A DNA stretch of 64,000 bases from Thiothrix sp. GTDB taxonomy: Bacteria > Pseudomonadota > Gammaproteobacteria > Thiotrichales > Thiotrichaceae. The stretch lies in assembly GCA_008015155.1 (NCBI GenBank), contig SSFA01000008.1, forward strand, positions 62,001-126,000, written 5' to 3'. Position 1 is the stretch's first letter, and the number at the start of each line of letters is the position of its first letter. This document shows positions 18,444 through 28,412 of the stretch, in pieces. Both the position numbers and the translations under genes were made by a program. The notes under the pieces were generated by a model. It made no database searches and was not told where the DNA came from. It saw only the letters and a program-made list of their open reading frames with translations.

Positions 18444-18773
18444 TTAAGCGCTACAAGCGTAGCCACCACCATCAATGGGTTTTCCTGCTTTATCTAGCGC
18501 TTTTGGATGATAGCCAATAGCTTTGGACTTGAAGATAAATGTATCTTGACTGCAAATTGCATCCCCTTCTTTTTGCAAATTTGCAGGGACTGGGCCAAAG
18601 GCAGCTAGATTGTCCCACTCAACACCTTGCCGAACATTGCTATTAACAAGGCGCGGAGGAGTATCAGATGGCTTAGACCCAACAGTTGGTTGATTGGTTG
18701 GTTTGGTTGTAGTAACACATGCACTTAATAATAAGCAACTAATCCCTAAAACAAAAATTTTCAATGTTTTCAT
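18444..18773 (-). CDS. Small lipoprotein made of the GYHPKALD domain
   Basis: 109 residues. Lipoprotein signal LLLSACVTT (Cys19). The mature part consists of a Thr/Pro-rich linker and the domain VEWDNLAAFGPVPANL ... IGYHPKALDKAG, IDGGGYACSA, with cysteines near CSQD and YAC. The same block closes the 744-residue pseudokinase protein at 12921-15155: W-D-N, FG-VP--L, GYHPKALD and IDGGGY-C are shared. The two cysteines are placed to form a disulfide. I do not recognise a named family; it appears to be a small periplasmic binding or structural module. Confidence 0.68.
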   Translation of the reverse strand: MKTLKIFVLGISCLLLSACVTTTKPTNQPTVGSKPSDTPPRLVNSNVRQGVEWDNLAAFGPVPANLQKEGDAICSQDTFIFKSKAIGYHPKALDKAGKPIDGGGYACSA

Positions 18774-18902
18774 AATACTTACTCTCCTGACATAAAGAGC
18801 ATAAACTATAGCCTACCCCTCTATAATGTTATGGGTAAATGTATACCATTAGATTAATTTTTAAACAGAAAGTAATAAATTCACAAAAAATATAACAAAT
18901 TA

Positions 18903-19321
18903 TTAATTAACTATAGTGTTGTGCACACTAGCAACTTCTAATACATATATAACCGGCTCAGCTGTATAAATCTCACAACTTTCCTTACAAGGCTGAGCAG
19001 CCTTTACTAGCTTCACTAATTTATAATGAACATCAAAAAAATAAATATCCAAGGGAATTAACGTATTCTTCATCCAGAAATTAACTTTATCTTCTCGCTC
19101 AAAAATAAAAAGTGCACCATAATTAGGCGCTAATTCCTTAACCCACATTAAACCTTGTTCACGTTTGGCCGGTGTATCGAAAATAGCAACTTGTATGGCC
19201 TTACCATTTAAATAAATTGTTTGATTAAAATCCAAGACTTGTGGATTAGCAGTCGATGTTGACTGCCCAGAACAGGCAGTCAAGCATAGGCTACACGCCA
19301 GTACAGCGCGTAAAACAGTCA

Positions 19322-19322
<1 letters not shown>
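18903..19322 (-). CDS. DUF192 family secreted protein
   Basis: Lipoprotein-type signal ending LCLTACSG, then a complete DUF192 domain: AIFDTPAKREQGLMWVKELAP, GALFIFEREDKVNFWMKNTLIPLDIYFFD, then a CKESC pair. The FWMKNT and LDIYF motifs are the family hallmark. The start is taken as the ATG at 19322, which overlaps the serS stop as TGATG; a TTG at 19325 precedes it. It is therefore translationally coupled to serS, a pairing with no obvious functional meaning. Function of DUF192 is not settled. Confidence 0.8.
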
Positions 19323-20608
<1,286 letters not shown>

Positions 20609-20866
20609 TCATTATTTTAAGAAACAACTATAGTAACAAAATTCAAGCTTGTGCCGCAGTAAGCTTATTAGGGAAAGACGACCTATTAGGTGCAAATTCA
20701 CACCTTTTAGCCCAAGAAACAATCTTTTTATCCCAACTGACCTTCAAGCTACAGAATTCGCACTAAACTTGAACTGAGGATGTGAGTCGGTTAGGGTACA
20801 AGGAAAAGACAAGCATCCTTCGGTCAGTGTCGGTTCAATGGTGTTTGTCTCTAGCACCATCAGAAA

Positions 20867-20898
20867 AATGAAAGCCCCAGCTAGTTGGGGCTTTCATT
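20867..20898 (+). terminator. Strong hairpin 24 bp before thiL: terminator of an sRNA or attenuator
   Basis: A perfect 13-bp stem (20867-20879 with 20886-20898, AATGAAAGCCCCA and its complement) with a 6-base loop is followed by ATTTT. It ends 24 bp before the thiL ATG, and serS runs the other way, so no plus-strand gene exists for it to end. The 20760-20866 stretch contains a second hairpin (ATGGTG/CACCAT, about 20838-20860) and GGATG/CATCC pairs, so it may be a small RNA or a thiL leader. No TPP-riboswitch core was recognised. Confidence 0.6.
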
Positions 20899-20922
20899 AT
20901 TTTAAACTAAGGGCTAATCGCC

Positions 20923-21870
20923 ATGCATGAATTTGACCTGATCCAGCAGTATTTCACTTGGACACACGCGCCTTCAGAAGTACGAGTAAGTGTTGGTGAT
21001 GATGCTGCCGTTCTCCAAGTAAGTCCAGATGAAGAATTAATGATCTCTGTTGATACCCTAGTCAATGGAGTACATTTTCCATTAAATACTCCCGCCCATG
21101 CGATTGCATATAAAGCCTTGGCTGTTAATTTAAGTGACTTAGCCGCGATGGGTGCTACACCCCGCTGGTTTACGCTAGCTCTTACCCTACCTGCAGTAGA
21201 TATTGCTTGGCTAGAGGAATTTGCGCGCGGTTTAAAAGAGTTGGCTAGTCAAGCGGGTATCTTTTTAATCGGAGGTGATACGACTCGTGGGCCTTTAAGT
21301 ATCACGATTCAAGTGATGGGAACCTCAGCCAAACAACAAGCCTTATTACGTAAAGGTGCACAAGTTGGCGATGCTATTTTCGTATCCGGCTATTTAGGTG
21401 ATGCCGCAGCGGGTTTAGCTGTTGCCCAACAACGTCTCAGTTTACCCACAGCAACTGCCGATTATTGCCTACAACGTCTTCATTATCCTAGTCCCCGCTT
21501 GGCATTAGGTCAGTGGTTACAAGGACGTGCGCATAGTTGTATGGATATCTCTGATGGTTTAGTAGCTGATTTAAAACATTTATTAAAGCGCTCCCAAGTA
21601 GGGGCGAACATTTACCATCAAAATCTGCCCTTTAGTCCTGCTTTACAAAAACTCAATTTATCAACTGCCTTAGTCTTGGCTCTGACTGGCGGTGATGATT
21701 ATGAGCTACTGTTTACAGCACCCGAAAGTCTTTTAGCTGAAATTGAAACTTATCAACTAGTTAACCAAATAACTATAACGAAGATTGGGGAAGTTACTGA
21801 CAAAATTACAGAACTGAGCCTCGATTATGACTTAGTTAATCTTCCAGACGGTTATAATCACTTTCAATAG
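20923..21870 (+). CDS. thiL: Thiamine-monophosphate kinase
   Basis: 315 residues; phosphorylates thiamine monophosphate to thiamine diphosphate using ATP. The PurM-like N-terminal domain has VSVGDDAAVLQ (about 21-31), SVDTLVNGVHF and YKALAVNLSDLAAMGATPRWFTLAL; the ATP-binding GGDTTRGPLSITIQVMG is at about 119-135; the C-terminal domain has MDISDGLVADLKHLL and TGGDDYELLF. Start ATG at 20923 with TAAGGG 9 bp upstream. Preceded by a strong hairpin that could attenuate it. No thiamine neighbours. Confidence 0.95.
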   Translation: MHEFDLIQQYFTWTHAPSEVRVSVGDDAAVLQVSPDEELMISVDTLVNGVHFPLNTPAHAIAYKALAVNLSDLAAMGATPRWFTLALTLPAVDIAWLEEFARGLKELASQAGIFLIGGDTTRGPLSITIQVMGTSAKQQALLRKGAQVGDAIFVSGYLGDAAAGLAVAQQRLSLPTATADYCLQRLHYPSPRLALGQWLQGRAHSCMDISDGLVADLKHLLKRSQVGANIYHQNLPFSPALQKLNLSTALVLALTGGDDYELLFTAPESLLAEIETYQLVNQITITKIGEVTDKITELSLDYDLVNLPDGYNHFQ

Positions 21871-21949
21871 TTCCGCTTGTTTGGTGAACTGTGCAGCTAT
21901 AGTATTGTCTTATCAAGCGATAACAACTCATTTGAGGGCTAAAAACAAT

Positions 21950-22714
21950 ATGAAACACTCTTTACGTCTGACTTTGGCTTTGTCAGCAACTGTTTTCTTT
22001 GTCTCTGCATGTAGCAATACACCCTATGAAGATACCTCTGAGACAGGGTCAACGAGTAATATCCCAGAAGCAGGACCTTTAACTGGTAGTGGTGGCTACG
22101 GTGGTAGTTATGTTCAACCACAACAAGGCAGCACTTCTAATTATTACCCACCACAAACCACTCAACCTCAGCAACCGCAATACGGTGGCGGTTATGGTCA
22201 AGGTGGACAACCCCAACAGCCACAAGGTGGTGGCTATGATAGTTATGCCACGGGCGGTTATGACCAAAGTCAGGGGACTCAAGCTAACCAAGGTGGATAT
22301 GATACTGCTGGGACAACGGGTGGATATGACTATAGCGGTGGTAACAATGATAGTTACGACAGCTATAGCTCGAATACCGGTGGTAACAGCGGTAGCAGTG
22401 GTGGTGATTACTATGCGAATGGCTCAAGTAGCGGTGGTAATGACTACTATGCGGGGGGCGGTAATAGCGGCGGTGGTAGCATTGGCAGTAGCTCGGGGCG
22501 CGCTGCAGTACAAGTATTTGCCTCAGGGAGCAGTAGTAAAGCCCAACAAGTCCGCAGTTCAATGGCTAGCCGCGGCTTAAACGCGGTGGTTGACTCAGTT
22601 GATGGCTTATACAAAGTACGTATTCCTTTCGGCTCCGAATCAGAAGCACGCTCTAACCTCATGCGGGTACGCAGCGCTTCCGGTGAATCAGGTGCTTTTG
22701 TTACTTTCCGCTAA
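21950..22714 (+). CDS. SPOR-domain lipoprotein with Gly/Tyr/Gln-rich linker
   Basis: Start placed at ATG 21950, with GAGGG 11 bp upstream and a lipoprotein signal ending FVSACSNT; the frame is open further upstream but that extension is not signal-like. Residues about 45-180 are a low-complexity Gly/Gln/Tyr/Ser linker with repeats such as GGYDxSxG. The C-terminal 70 residues form a SPOR peptidoglycan-binding domain (AAVQVFASGSSSKAQQVRSSM, YKVRIPFGSESEARSNL). Probably binds denuded glycan strands at the septum. Its stop overlaps the stop of the convergent photolyase by 3-4 bp. RlpA-like function is possible but the RlpA domain is absent. Confidence 0.8.
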   Translation: MKHSLRLTLALSATVFFVSACSNTPYEDTSETGSTSNIPEAGPLTGSGGYGGSYVQPQQGSTSNYYPPQTTQPQQPQYGGGYGQGGQPQQPQGGGYDSYATGGYDQSQGTQANQGGYDTAGTTGGYDYSGGNNDSYDSYSSNTGGNSGSSGGDYYANGSSSGGNDYYAGGGNSGGGSIGSSSGRAAVQVFASGSSSKAQQVRSSMASRGLNAVVDSVDGLYKVRIPFGSESEARSNLMRVRSASGESGAFVTFR

Positions 22715-24114
22715 ACTTTGATTCGTGCGTATCGCTCTAGGGCAGCTTGCCTACTGAGCGCTAAATCGGTGATGGGTAAGGGATAGTTCCAACCATCACC
22801 TAGCACTCGCGGGTGGTGAATTTCATTTGCTGCCCTCTTGGCTAACTCTGGAACCCACCGACGTACATACTCGCCCTGAGGATCAAATTTTTCACCCTGC
22901 AAAATAGGGTTAAAAATCCGGAAATAAGGTGCTGCATCCGCACCACAACCAGCTACCCACTGCCAACCTAACACATTATTTGCCAAATCAGCATCCACTA
23001 AAGTATCACGAAACCAAGCCTCGCCGAGTTGCCAAGGAATCAATAGATTTTTAGTCAAGAGCGATGCCACAATCATCCGTACCCGATTATGCATCCATCC
23101 GGTTTGCCACAACTCACGCATCCCTGCATCTATGATAGGGATACCGGTCTGACCTTGCTGCCAACGCTGTAACTGCGTATCAAAATTTTGCTCCCAAGAG
23201 AAATTTTTAAAGCGCTGATCTAAAGGTTCAGTGACCGTTTGTGGAAAATGGTACAAGAGATACCAAGCAAATTCACGCCAAGCGATTTCTTGTAAAAAAT
23301 GCTCTACACCTGCACTAGACTCCGGATGCTCCGCTAAATATTGTTGGGCAAAGAAAGTAATTTGTCTTGGGCCAATTTCACCAAAATGTAAATGCGGCGA
23401 TAAGCGGGAAGTCCCTAAAACCGCTGGTTGGTCACGGGCGGTTTTATAATGAGTAACACTCGTCTCTAAAAAATTGTGGAGTTTCTTGAAGGCAGCTAAC
23501 TCGCCTACCTCCCAAGCTTGCATCATCACTTGATCCCAAGCAATTTTGGGTAAGAGCTGCAAATCAGTTATGCCTAGCGAGGGCGGCCATTGAGCAGGTC
23601 TAGGAATGGACACAGGCGCCGGCAAGAGTTCTTGGGTTATCCCCGTTTTGACTAAAGCTTTCCAAAAAGGTGTATAAACTTTGTAAGGCTGACCATCACT
23701 TTTCAAAACTTGCCACGGTTCACGCAGCAAACTAGCGTTAAAACTCTGAACCGATAACTCCTCTTTTAAAGCCGCCTTGATAAGTTTATCACGCTCTAAA
23801 CTCGCTGGATCATAGCATCGATTCCAGAATAGATGCGTTGCACCCGTTTCTTGGATCAGCGTCTTTAAAACAGCTAAGGCTTGACCTTGACGCAGAATCA
23901 AGCGACTTGCCTGAGACTGTAAGGCCTTATCCAAATTCAATAAACTATGATGTAACCAAACACGACTGGCAGCCCCTAAGCAGCTCACTGTAGTAGGTGT
24001 GGGATCATCTATAAAGACTGGAATAACCTGCTCACAACTACGGCAAGCCTCCCACCAAGCAGGATTATCCGCTAAACGTAAATCTTGGCGGAACCAAACA
24101 ATCGCGCAGGTCAT
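22711..24114 (-). CDS. phrB: Deoxyribodipyrimidine photolyase
   Basis: 467-residue class I CPD photolyase repairing UV dimers with blue light. N-terminal antenna domain starts IVWFRQDLRLADNPAWWEA. The FAD-binding helical domain has TSRLSPHLHFGEIGPRQI (about 234-251), FLQEIAWREFAWYLLYHFP, the signature WQQGQTGIPIIDAGMRELWQTGWMHNR (about 317-343, residues key to FAD and substrate), and DADLANNVLGWQWVAGCGADAAPYFRIFNP. Its start overlaps the end of the MerR-type regulator by 4 bp (ATGA), so both are one operon and the regulator likely controls photolyase. Confidence 0.95.
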   Translation of the reverse strand: MTCAIVWFRQDLRLADNPAWWEACRSCEQVIPVFIDDPTPTTVSCLGAASRVWLHHSLLNLDKALQSQASRLILRQGQALAVLKTLIQETGATHLFWNRCYDPASLERDKLIKAALKEELSVQSFNASLLREPWQVLKSDGQPYKVYTPFWKALVKTGITQELLPAPVSIPRPAQWPPSLGITDLQLLPKIAWDQVMMQAWEVGELAAFKKLHNFLETSVTHYKTARDQPAVLGTSRLSPHLHFGEIGPRQITFFAQQYLAEHPESSAGVEHFLQEIAWREFAWYLLYHFPQTVTEPLDQRFKNFSWEQNFDTQLQRWQQGQTGIPIIDAGMRELWQTGWMHNRVRMIVASLLTKNLLIPWQLGEAWFRDTLVDADLANNVLGWQWVAGCGADAAPYFRIFNPILQGEKFDPQGEYVRRWVPELAKRAANEIHHPRVLGDGWNYPLPITDLALSRQAALERYARIKV

Positions 24115-25070
24115 TCGTGATGATCTTGCGGATGAGGCGTACGAGCTAGGAGTAAAGACTCCAATTGCAAAGAAGCCTCATTAAAAGCGAGTGGTAATAG
24201 TTTTAGTGTTTCTGGTAAAGCAGGTTGTTTGTCGGGCTCTAAATAATGCACCAGCAACTCGGTTTTAGTCATCCGTGAGAGCACTTCTAAGCCAGCTAAC
24301 ACGGTTGTATCCGGATTACAGTAAATCAGTGCATCAAAATGTGAGCGTTCTAAAACCAAAGGTAGATGTTCAGGACGACAATCAGCACCTAATAAGCTCA
24401 CCTGAAAGCCCTGCATACCTAAAGTACAAGCTAGCATCAAGGTTTGCAGATAAACCATTTGACAAGTCACTCCGATAACAATCACACGAAAACCATTCGT
24501 GCGTGACTGCATATGAGTGTTCAGATAATAAGCACCTAATTTAGCTGAGAGAAATTGATACCAGAAAGCATGATCAGCCCTAGTAGAGGTCAACAAACAG
24601 CATTGCCCATACAGATCCGTACATAAAGGCAAAAGTAATTTATGAGCAACGATTTCTAAAGAGTAAGAAGCAATCGCTTCGTCAATCACCTTTTCAAGTG
24701 CTTTAGCATCAAGTTTGTAAATAGAGCGACGGCAGAGACTAGTGTATTGTTTCCAAGGGTCTTCGCCAGCTACTAACCTCACCTGCTCGGCTAAATCAGT
24801 CTGCTCATCCGTTGCATGCTTACGTAAGATTTCCTGAGCACGGCTCACAGGAATACCCTGTTCTAATAAACGTAAGACTTGTTTAACGCGATGAATATCT
24901 TGTTGGCTATATAAACGATGACCTTTAGGCGTACGAGAAGGTCTGAGCAAACCATAACGTCGCTCCCAAGCACGCAAAGTCACGGAATGAACACCTGTTT
25001 GCTCAGAGACAGTACCAATAGGAAATAAAGCCTCTGCTTGCATAGTAGCTTGCTTGATTAGCTTGACCAT
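24111..25070 (-). CDS. MerR/LitR-like regulator with degenerate cobalamin-binding domain
   Basis: The MerR helix-turn-helix (FPIGTVSEQTGVHSVTLRAWERRYGLL, then RTPKGHRLYSQQDI) is followed by a helical LitR/CarH middle domain and a Rossmann-like B12-binding domain (VIVIGVTCQMVYLQTLMLA, FQVSLLGADCRPEHL). In CarH/LitR the loop contains [ED]xHxxG whose histidine binds cobalt; here the site reads VTCQMV, so the histidine is missing. The start is ATG 25070, not the GTG at 25106, because that GTG lies in a predicted -10 box. Co-transcribed with photolyase (ATGA overlap). Likely a light- or redox-responsive repressor; sensing mode inferred. Confidence 0.78.
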   Translation of the reverse strand: MVKLIKQATMQAEALFPIGTVSEQTGVHSVTLRAWERRYGLLRPSRTPKGHRLYSQQDIHRVKQVLRLLEQGIPVSRAQEILRKHATDEQTDLAEQVRLVAGEDPWKQYTSLCRRSIYKLDAKALEKVIDEAIASYSLEIVAHKLLLPLCTDLYGQCCLLTSTRADHAFWYQFLSAKLGAYYLNTHMQSRTNGFRVIVIGVTCQMVYLQTLMLACTLGMQGFQVSLLGADCRPEHLPLVLERSHFDALIYCNPDTTVLAGLEVLSRMTKTELLVHYLEPDKQPALPETLKLLPLAFNEASLQLESLLLARTPHPQDHHE

Positions 25071-25076
25071 CGACCC

Positions 25077-25133
25077 TGTCACACCCTTGTATAAGTATGG
25101 TGACACTATAGAGCAGAATATTTAAATTGTGAA
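25077..25133 (-). promoter_or_regulatory. Promoter and palindromic operator of the regulator-photolyase operon
   Basis: On the minus strand TTCACA (25133-25128), a 17-bp spacer and TATAGT (25110-25105) make a good sigma-70 promoter. An inverted repeat TGTCAC/GTGACA (25105-25100 and 25082-25077, 17 bp apart, around ATACTTATACAA) covers the -10 edge and transcription start, a position suited to repression by the MerR-type product. Confidence 0.6.
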
Positions 25134-25183
25134 ATCCCTATACTGCCTGTATGGAGTTACAAGCAGCTAAGACCTAGCGCCAT

Positions 25184-26014
25184 TTACAAGAGGATAGTTT
25201 TTTCTGGCGTCAGTTGAATCAACTTTTGCTTATACAATAAGCCTAGCGCTCGTTTGAAATGCGCCTTACTGACTTTAAATTCTGCATAAATTTGCTCAGG
25301 TGCAGTCTTATCTGTGAAGTTAGAACTTCCACCCCGTTGCTTTAAATGCTCTAGAATTTGCTGTGCCAGTGCATCTTCCACCACTACACCAGGCTTACGT
25401 AGGGTTAAATCAATTTTGCGATCAGGACGAATTTGCTGAATGTAGCCACCCACTTGCTCGCCAATCCGTAAGTTTTGGAATACTTCAGTTTGATATAATA
25501 AACCTAGATGGGTTTGATTAACGACTGCTCGGTAACCCAAATCATCGCGGGCATAGATCAGTAAATCAACCGCTTGGCCTTGTTTAAAATAGTAACTGAA
25601 CTCACTTAAGTGTTGAGCTAAGCGTGTAGTGCCTACTACACTCTCGGTACGCTCATCTAGAAAAGCGTGTACCACATAGGATTTTCCCACTTCAATGGGA
25701 CGCTCTTGCTCATTGTAAGGAACTAATAAATCCTTAGTTAACCCCCAATCAAAAAAGGCTCCGTGCCGACTCGAATCAATAGCTTTTAAGTAAGCAACTT
25801 CGCCTACTTGCAAATAAGGACGCTCTATAGTTGCAATTAAACGGTCTTCAGAATCCAGATAAATGAAAACCTCCAACTCAGTGTCTGGTTGAGCTTTAGC
25901 AGGGACATAACGACGTGGGAGTAAAATTTCCCCATAACTACCCCCATCTAAATAAACCCCTGCATCAGCTAAGCGTGTGAGTCTTAGCTGATTGAATTGA
26001 CCAATTTTAAGCAT
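25184..26014 (-). CDS. CvfB/YitL-like S1 RNA-binding protein
   Basis: 276 residues. CvfB-type proteins have three S1-like OB folds and a C-terminal winged helix. Here the first starts IGQFNQLRLTRLADAGVYLDGG with ILLPRRYVP, the second VGEVAYLKAIDSSRHGAFFDWGL (about 86-108) with DLLVPYNEQ, the third IGEQVGGYIQQIRPDRKIDLTLR; the C-terminal winged helix includes EFKVSKAHFKRALGLLYKQKLI. Length is typical. It binds RNA in Staphylococcus and pneumococcus; role in Gram-negative bacteria is unclear. Overlaps the DUF2750 gene upstream by 8 bp. Confidence 0.85.
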   Translation of the reverse strand: MLKIGQFNQLRLTRLADAGVYLDGGSYGEILLPRRYVPAKAQPDTELEVFIYLDSEDRLIATIERPYLQVGEVAYLKAIDSSRHGAFFDWGLTKDLLVPYNEQERPIEVGKSYVVHAFLDERTESVVGTTRLAQHLSEFSYYFKQGQAVDLLIYARDDLGYRAVVNQTHLGLLYQTEVFQNLRIGEQVGGYIQQIRPDRKIDLTLRKPGVVVEDALAQQILEHLKQRGGSSNFTDKTAPEQIYAEFKVSKAHFKRALGLLYKQKLIQLTPEKTILL

Positions 26015-26384
26015 CAGCTTCAGGAACTTCGTCGTCTAATTCTGCGGCAACATCCGCAGGCTCAACTTCCAAACCTTCAAGATTCTCATCCCAATTTGGC
26101 CCTACCATGACATCATCTTCATGCATACCTGGTAACCAATCATTCAGAAAATCCTCCAAAGGAATTGCTTGAGCATGAAACACAGCCCACTCGCCTACAC
26201 ATTGCGCTTGTGCAGCCGCTTTAGATGACCAAAACGGCATTACATCCGTATCTTCATAAGCAGAAGAGGCACAAACCGCCCAATCATCGTCATCAGTACA
26301 TAAACCCCAGACTTCTCCGGTTTGTTTAATTTCAGCGATGAAAGCGTCGTAGTTAGCCTCATATTCAGCGTCAGGATTACTCAT
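26007..26384 (-). CDS. DUF2750 family protein
   Basis: 125-residue acidic cytoplasmic protein. The N-terminal 100 residues follow the DUF2750 pattern: YDAFIAEIKQTGEVWGLCTDDDDWAV, PFWSSKAAAQAQCVGEWA, PIPLEDF-like segment and LPGMHEDDVMVGPNWDENLEG. The tail is almost purely acidic (EVEPADVAAELDDEVPEADA region). Overlaps the CvfB-like gene by 8 bp, suggesting coupled translation. No known biochemical function. Confidence 0.75.
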   Translation of the reverse strand: MSNPDAEYEANYDAFIAEIKQTGEVWGLCTDDDDWAVCASSAYEDTDVMPFWSSKAAAQAQCVGEWAVFHAQAIPLEDFLNDWLPGMHEDDVMVGPNWDENLEGLEVEPADVAAELDDEVPEADA

Positions 26385-26455
26385 AAGGGGTTCTCACCAA
26401 TAGCAGCGGATAATGCTTTCAAGCATAGCATGCTAGGCTTTTAGAAGCAGTTGCT

Positions 26456-27112
26456 TTAACCAGATTTTAGCTCAGCGTGTATAAGTTCCTGCCAAACAGG
26501 GTGGACTTGTAAAGTCTCTAGGGCTTGGCGTAGCAAGGTTTTGCCCGGTTCAGTATGCGGCCAAGTCGATAGCCCTGAGGGATGTGGCAAAGCAAGTAAA
26601 TCCACAATTTTTCCTGTTAATGCCCGCTGGTGTACTCGCCCAACAACCTCAGCCAAGGTCTTAGCTGACAAGAACTGTTGAATAGCTAATTTTCCTACTA
26701 AAATGATAAGTTGTGGCTGCATTAAACCTAACTCCGCATCCAACCAACGCGCACAATTACTGATTTCTTCCTCTGAAGGTACACGATCGCCACTGCCTTT
26801 TGGATTTTTTCCCGGAAAACAACGACACACCGCGGCCATATAAACCCGTTCACGAAATTGCGCTTCGTTTAAACCAATACTACTAAACCACTGAAAAAGC
26901 GTTTTACCAGCAGTCCAACCGAAGGGGCGCATCACTTTGGCTTCATGTATGCCCGGCGCTTGACCAATCAGCATCACAGGTGACAACACAGGCTGGCAGG
27001 TAATGACGGGGCGAATCATATTTGGACATAAAGTACAAGCACGCAGGTGTGTTTGATGAATCACCAACTCACTAGAAGGATTGATAATAGTTAAGTTCAC
27101 AATATCAGACAC
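26456..27112 (-). CDS. Uracil-DNA glycosylase superfamily protein (iron-sulfur type)
   Basis: 218 residues. Four cysteines fit the 4Fe-4S cluster of family 4/5 UDGs: CTLC (about 26-29), then VCRC and NCARW. Motif A is LIGQAPGIHEAKVMRPFGWTAG (about 51-72), here GQAPG rather than the more usual GEAPG, and the C-terminal LPHPSG motif (about 176-181) is present. It should remove uracil or a related base from DNA, but the changed motif A makes the exact substrate uncertain. Single gene, with 71 bp between it and the DUF2750 gene downstream. Confidence 0.78.
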   Translation of the reverse strand: MSDIVNLTIINPSSELVIHQTHLRACTLCPNMIRPVITCQPVLSPVMLIGQAPGIHEAKVMRPFGWTAGKTLFQWFSSIGLNEAQFRERVYMAAVCRCFPGKNPKGSGDRVPSEEEISNCARWLDAELGLMQPQLIILVGKLAIQQFLSAKTLAEVVGRVHQRALTGKIVDLLALPHPSGLSTWPHTEPGKTLLRQALETLQVHPVWQELIHAELKSG

Positions 27113-27215
27113 TCACACTGCTAGATTATAACTAGCATGGCATGCTTGCTAGGGTTGCTTCCAGCCTCTTGTGCTTATCCGAGAAAATTCATCTCTCCAA
27201 TTGATTGACCAGCTC

Positions 27216-27278
27216 ATGAGCAACGACTTAAACCACCATACCCCAATACTGCAGCAACTAACACTAATAAGTATTTGA
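27216..27278 (+). pseudogene. Short relic resembling the 5' end of mutS
   Basis: A 20-codon frame reads MSNDLNHHTPILQQLTLISI and stops. It matches the first residues of the mutS at 28660 (MTDLN, then HHTPMMQQ), with a three-codon gap, and the DNA CACCATACCCCAAT is identical in both and followed by TGCAGCAA in both. HTPMMQQ is the conserved start of MutS proteins. No further mutS-like sequence is seen downstream of it. The rest of 27113-27664 (about 550 bp) shows no gene I can support. Confidence 0.5.
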
Positions 27279-27664
27279 TTAATAGAAATAAAGCATCTTA
27301 CTTTTCGAAAAAGATAGTAGGCGCAGCTGATTATCAAACCCTTATTTGCAATGAATAATGCCAAACCTAGTTTTAGCCAGTTTTTTCCTAAAAGACTCGA
27401 CTAATCACCATTCAACTTAACCTAAAGCAGGCGTAGCTAAACTATTTTCTAGTGTTTTGTAAGCAGCTCGTATGACTATAAAACTGCAGCTAGATTTTAC
27501 TTGCTAACTTTCGGCCAGTGTTCACATGCTGTTGCCTTACTTCAAGAATAAAAGTAGCCAGAGTATTGTTTTAAGAGCTTGTCTACCAATGATCTATAGA
27601 ATTTTTCTTTTTAGTCAGGGTCTATTAAGTTAGAACCCTAAGCCTAATTAACGAGTAAAGTTTC

Positions 27665-28399
27665 ATGTTGAAAACAAGACTGCTTGTTTCTATATTGAGT
27701 GTTTTTTCGCTGGCAGTGATATTAAATACACCCTCCTTTGCTGAGTGGCAATGTCCTGTGGGTGTTGACCCGAATGGCGTTAATAATAGCGGTGTGGCTT
27801 GTGTGTGGTATGAAGAACCACCGCCTGAGGAAGAATATGAATATGAAGATGAAGCGCCGCCCGAACCAGCGTATTCTCCAGCCATTCAACAGTCTCAAGC
27901 CGTACGCCAAGCTTTAAATAACTTTGTTGCAGAAACACAAACTATTTTAAATGCACAGAAATTAGCTGCGACACCAAGTGCTTGGAATTTTGTGCAGTCT
28001 CCCGCGAATGATCCTAATCAAGTATGCCAAGCTTCCTTCTATGCGGATAATAGTGGGGTCGTGTTAATAGATTCACCTGCTGGCGAGCCAACCACCTTTT
28101 TAGGTTTTTATGGTGGCTCTATTCCCCCTGTGTCTGCCACTGAAAAAGTGCGATTAAGCCTGACCCAATCGGGTGAAACCCAGACGGTACAGGCTTTTCA
28201 TGTACCTTCAGTCGTAAATCCCAATCAAGGTATGTACTTATTTGCCGTTCCCAGTACGCAAGCTTTGCTAAGTTCTATAGAAGATCAACAAGACTATACC
28301 ATTGTAGCGAATGGCAGAAAGGTCGTGCAGGGACAATGGCAGGATGGTGACAGCGCTCGTCATTGGTTAAGTCGATGTGTGCAACAGCGTGGTGGCTAG
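27665..28399 (+). CDS. Secreted protein of unknown function
   Basis: 244 residues with a signal peptide cleaved after PSFA (about residue 26). The mature start EWQCPVGVDPNGVNNSGVACVW has two cysteines, followed by a Pro/Glu/Tyr-rich acidic stretch (EEPPPEEEYEYEDEAPPEP) and a globular part of about 160 residues with VCQASFYADNSGVVLI, TFLGFYGGSIPPVS and a final cysteine (LSRCVQ). I do not recognise the family; it looks like a periplasmic single-domain protein with disulfides. Followed by its own terminator. Transcribed alone. Confidence 0.6.
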   Translation: MLKTRLLVSILSVFSLAVILNTPSFAEWQCPVGVDPNGVNNSGVACVWYEEPPPEEEYEYEDEAPPEPAYSPAIQQSQAVRQALNNFVAETQTILNAQKLAATPSAWNFVQSPANDPNQVCQASFYADNSGVVLIDSPAGEPTTFLGFYGGSIPPVSATEKVRLSLTQSGETQTVQAFHVPSVVNPNQGMYLFAVPSTQALLSSIEDQQDYTIVANGRKVVQGQWQDGDSARHWLSRCVQQRGG

Positions 28400-28412
28400 T
28401 CAGCTGCGGTCT

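Noticed and set aside
20760..20900. TPP riboswitch or SRP RNA before thiL
   Set aside because: The conserved TPP cores and the SRP GGAAG/AGCAG loop are absent.
22089..22580. Plus and minus frames within the SPOR gene
   Set aside because: Low-complexity shadows of the Gly/Tyr-rich linker; the SPOR frame has a signal peptide, ribosome site and a real domain.
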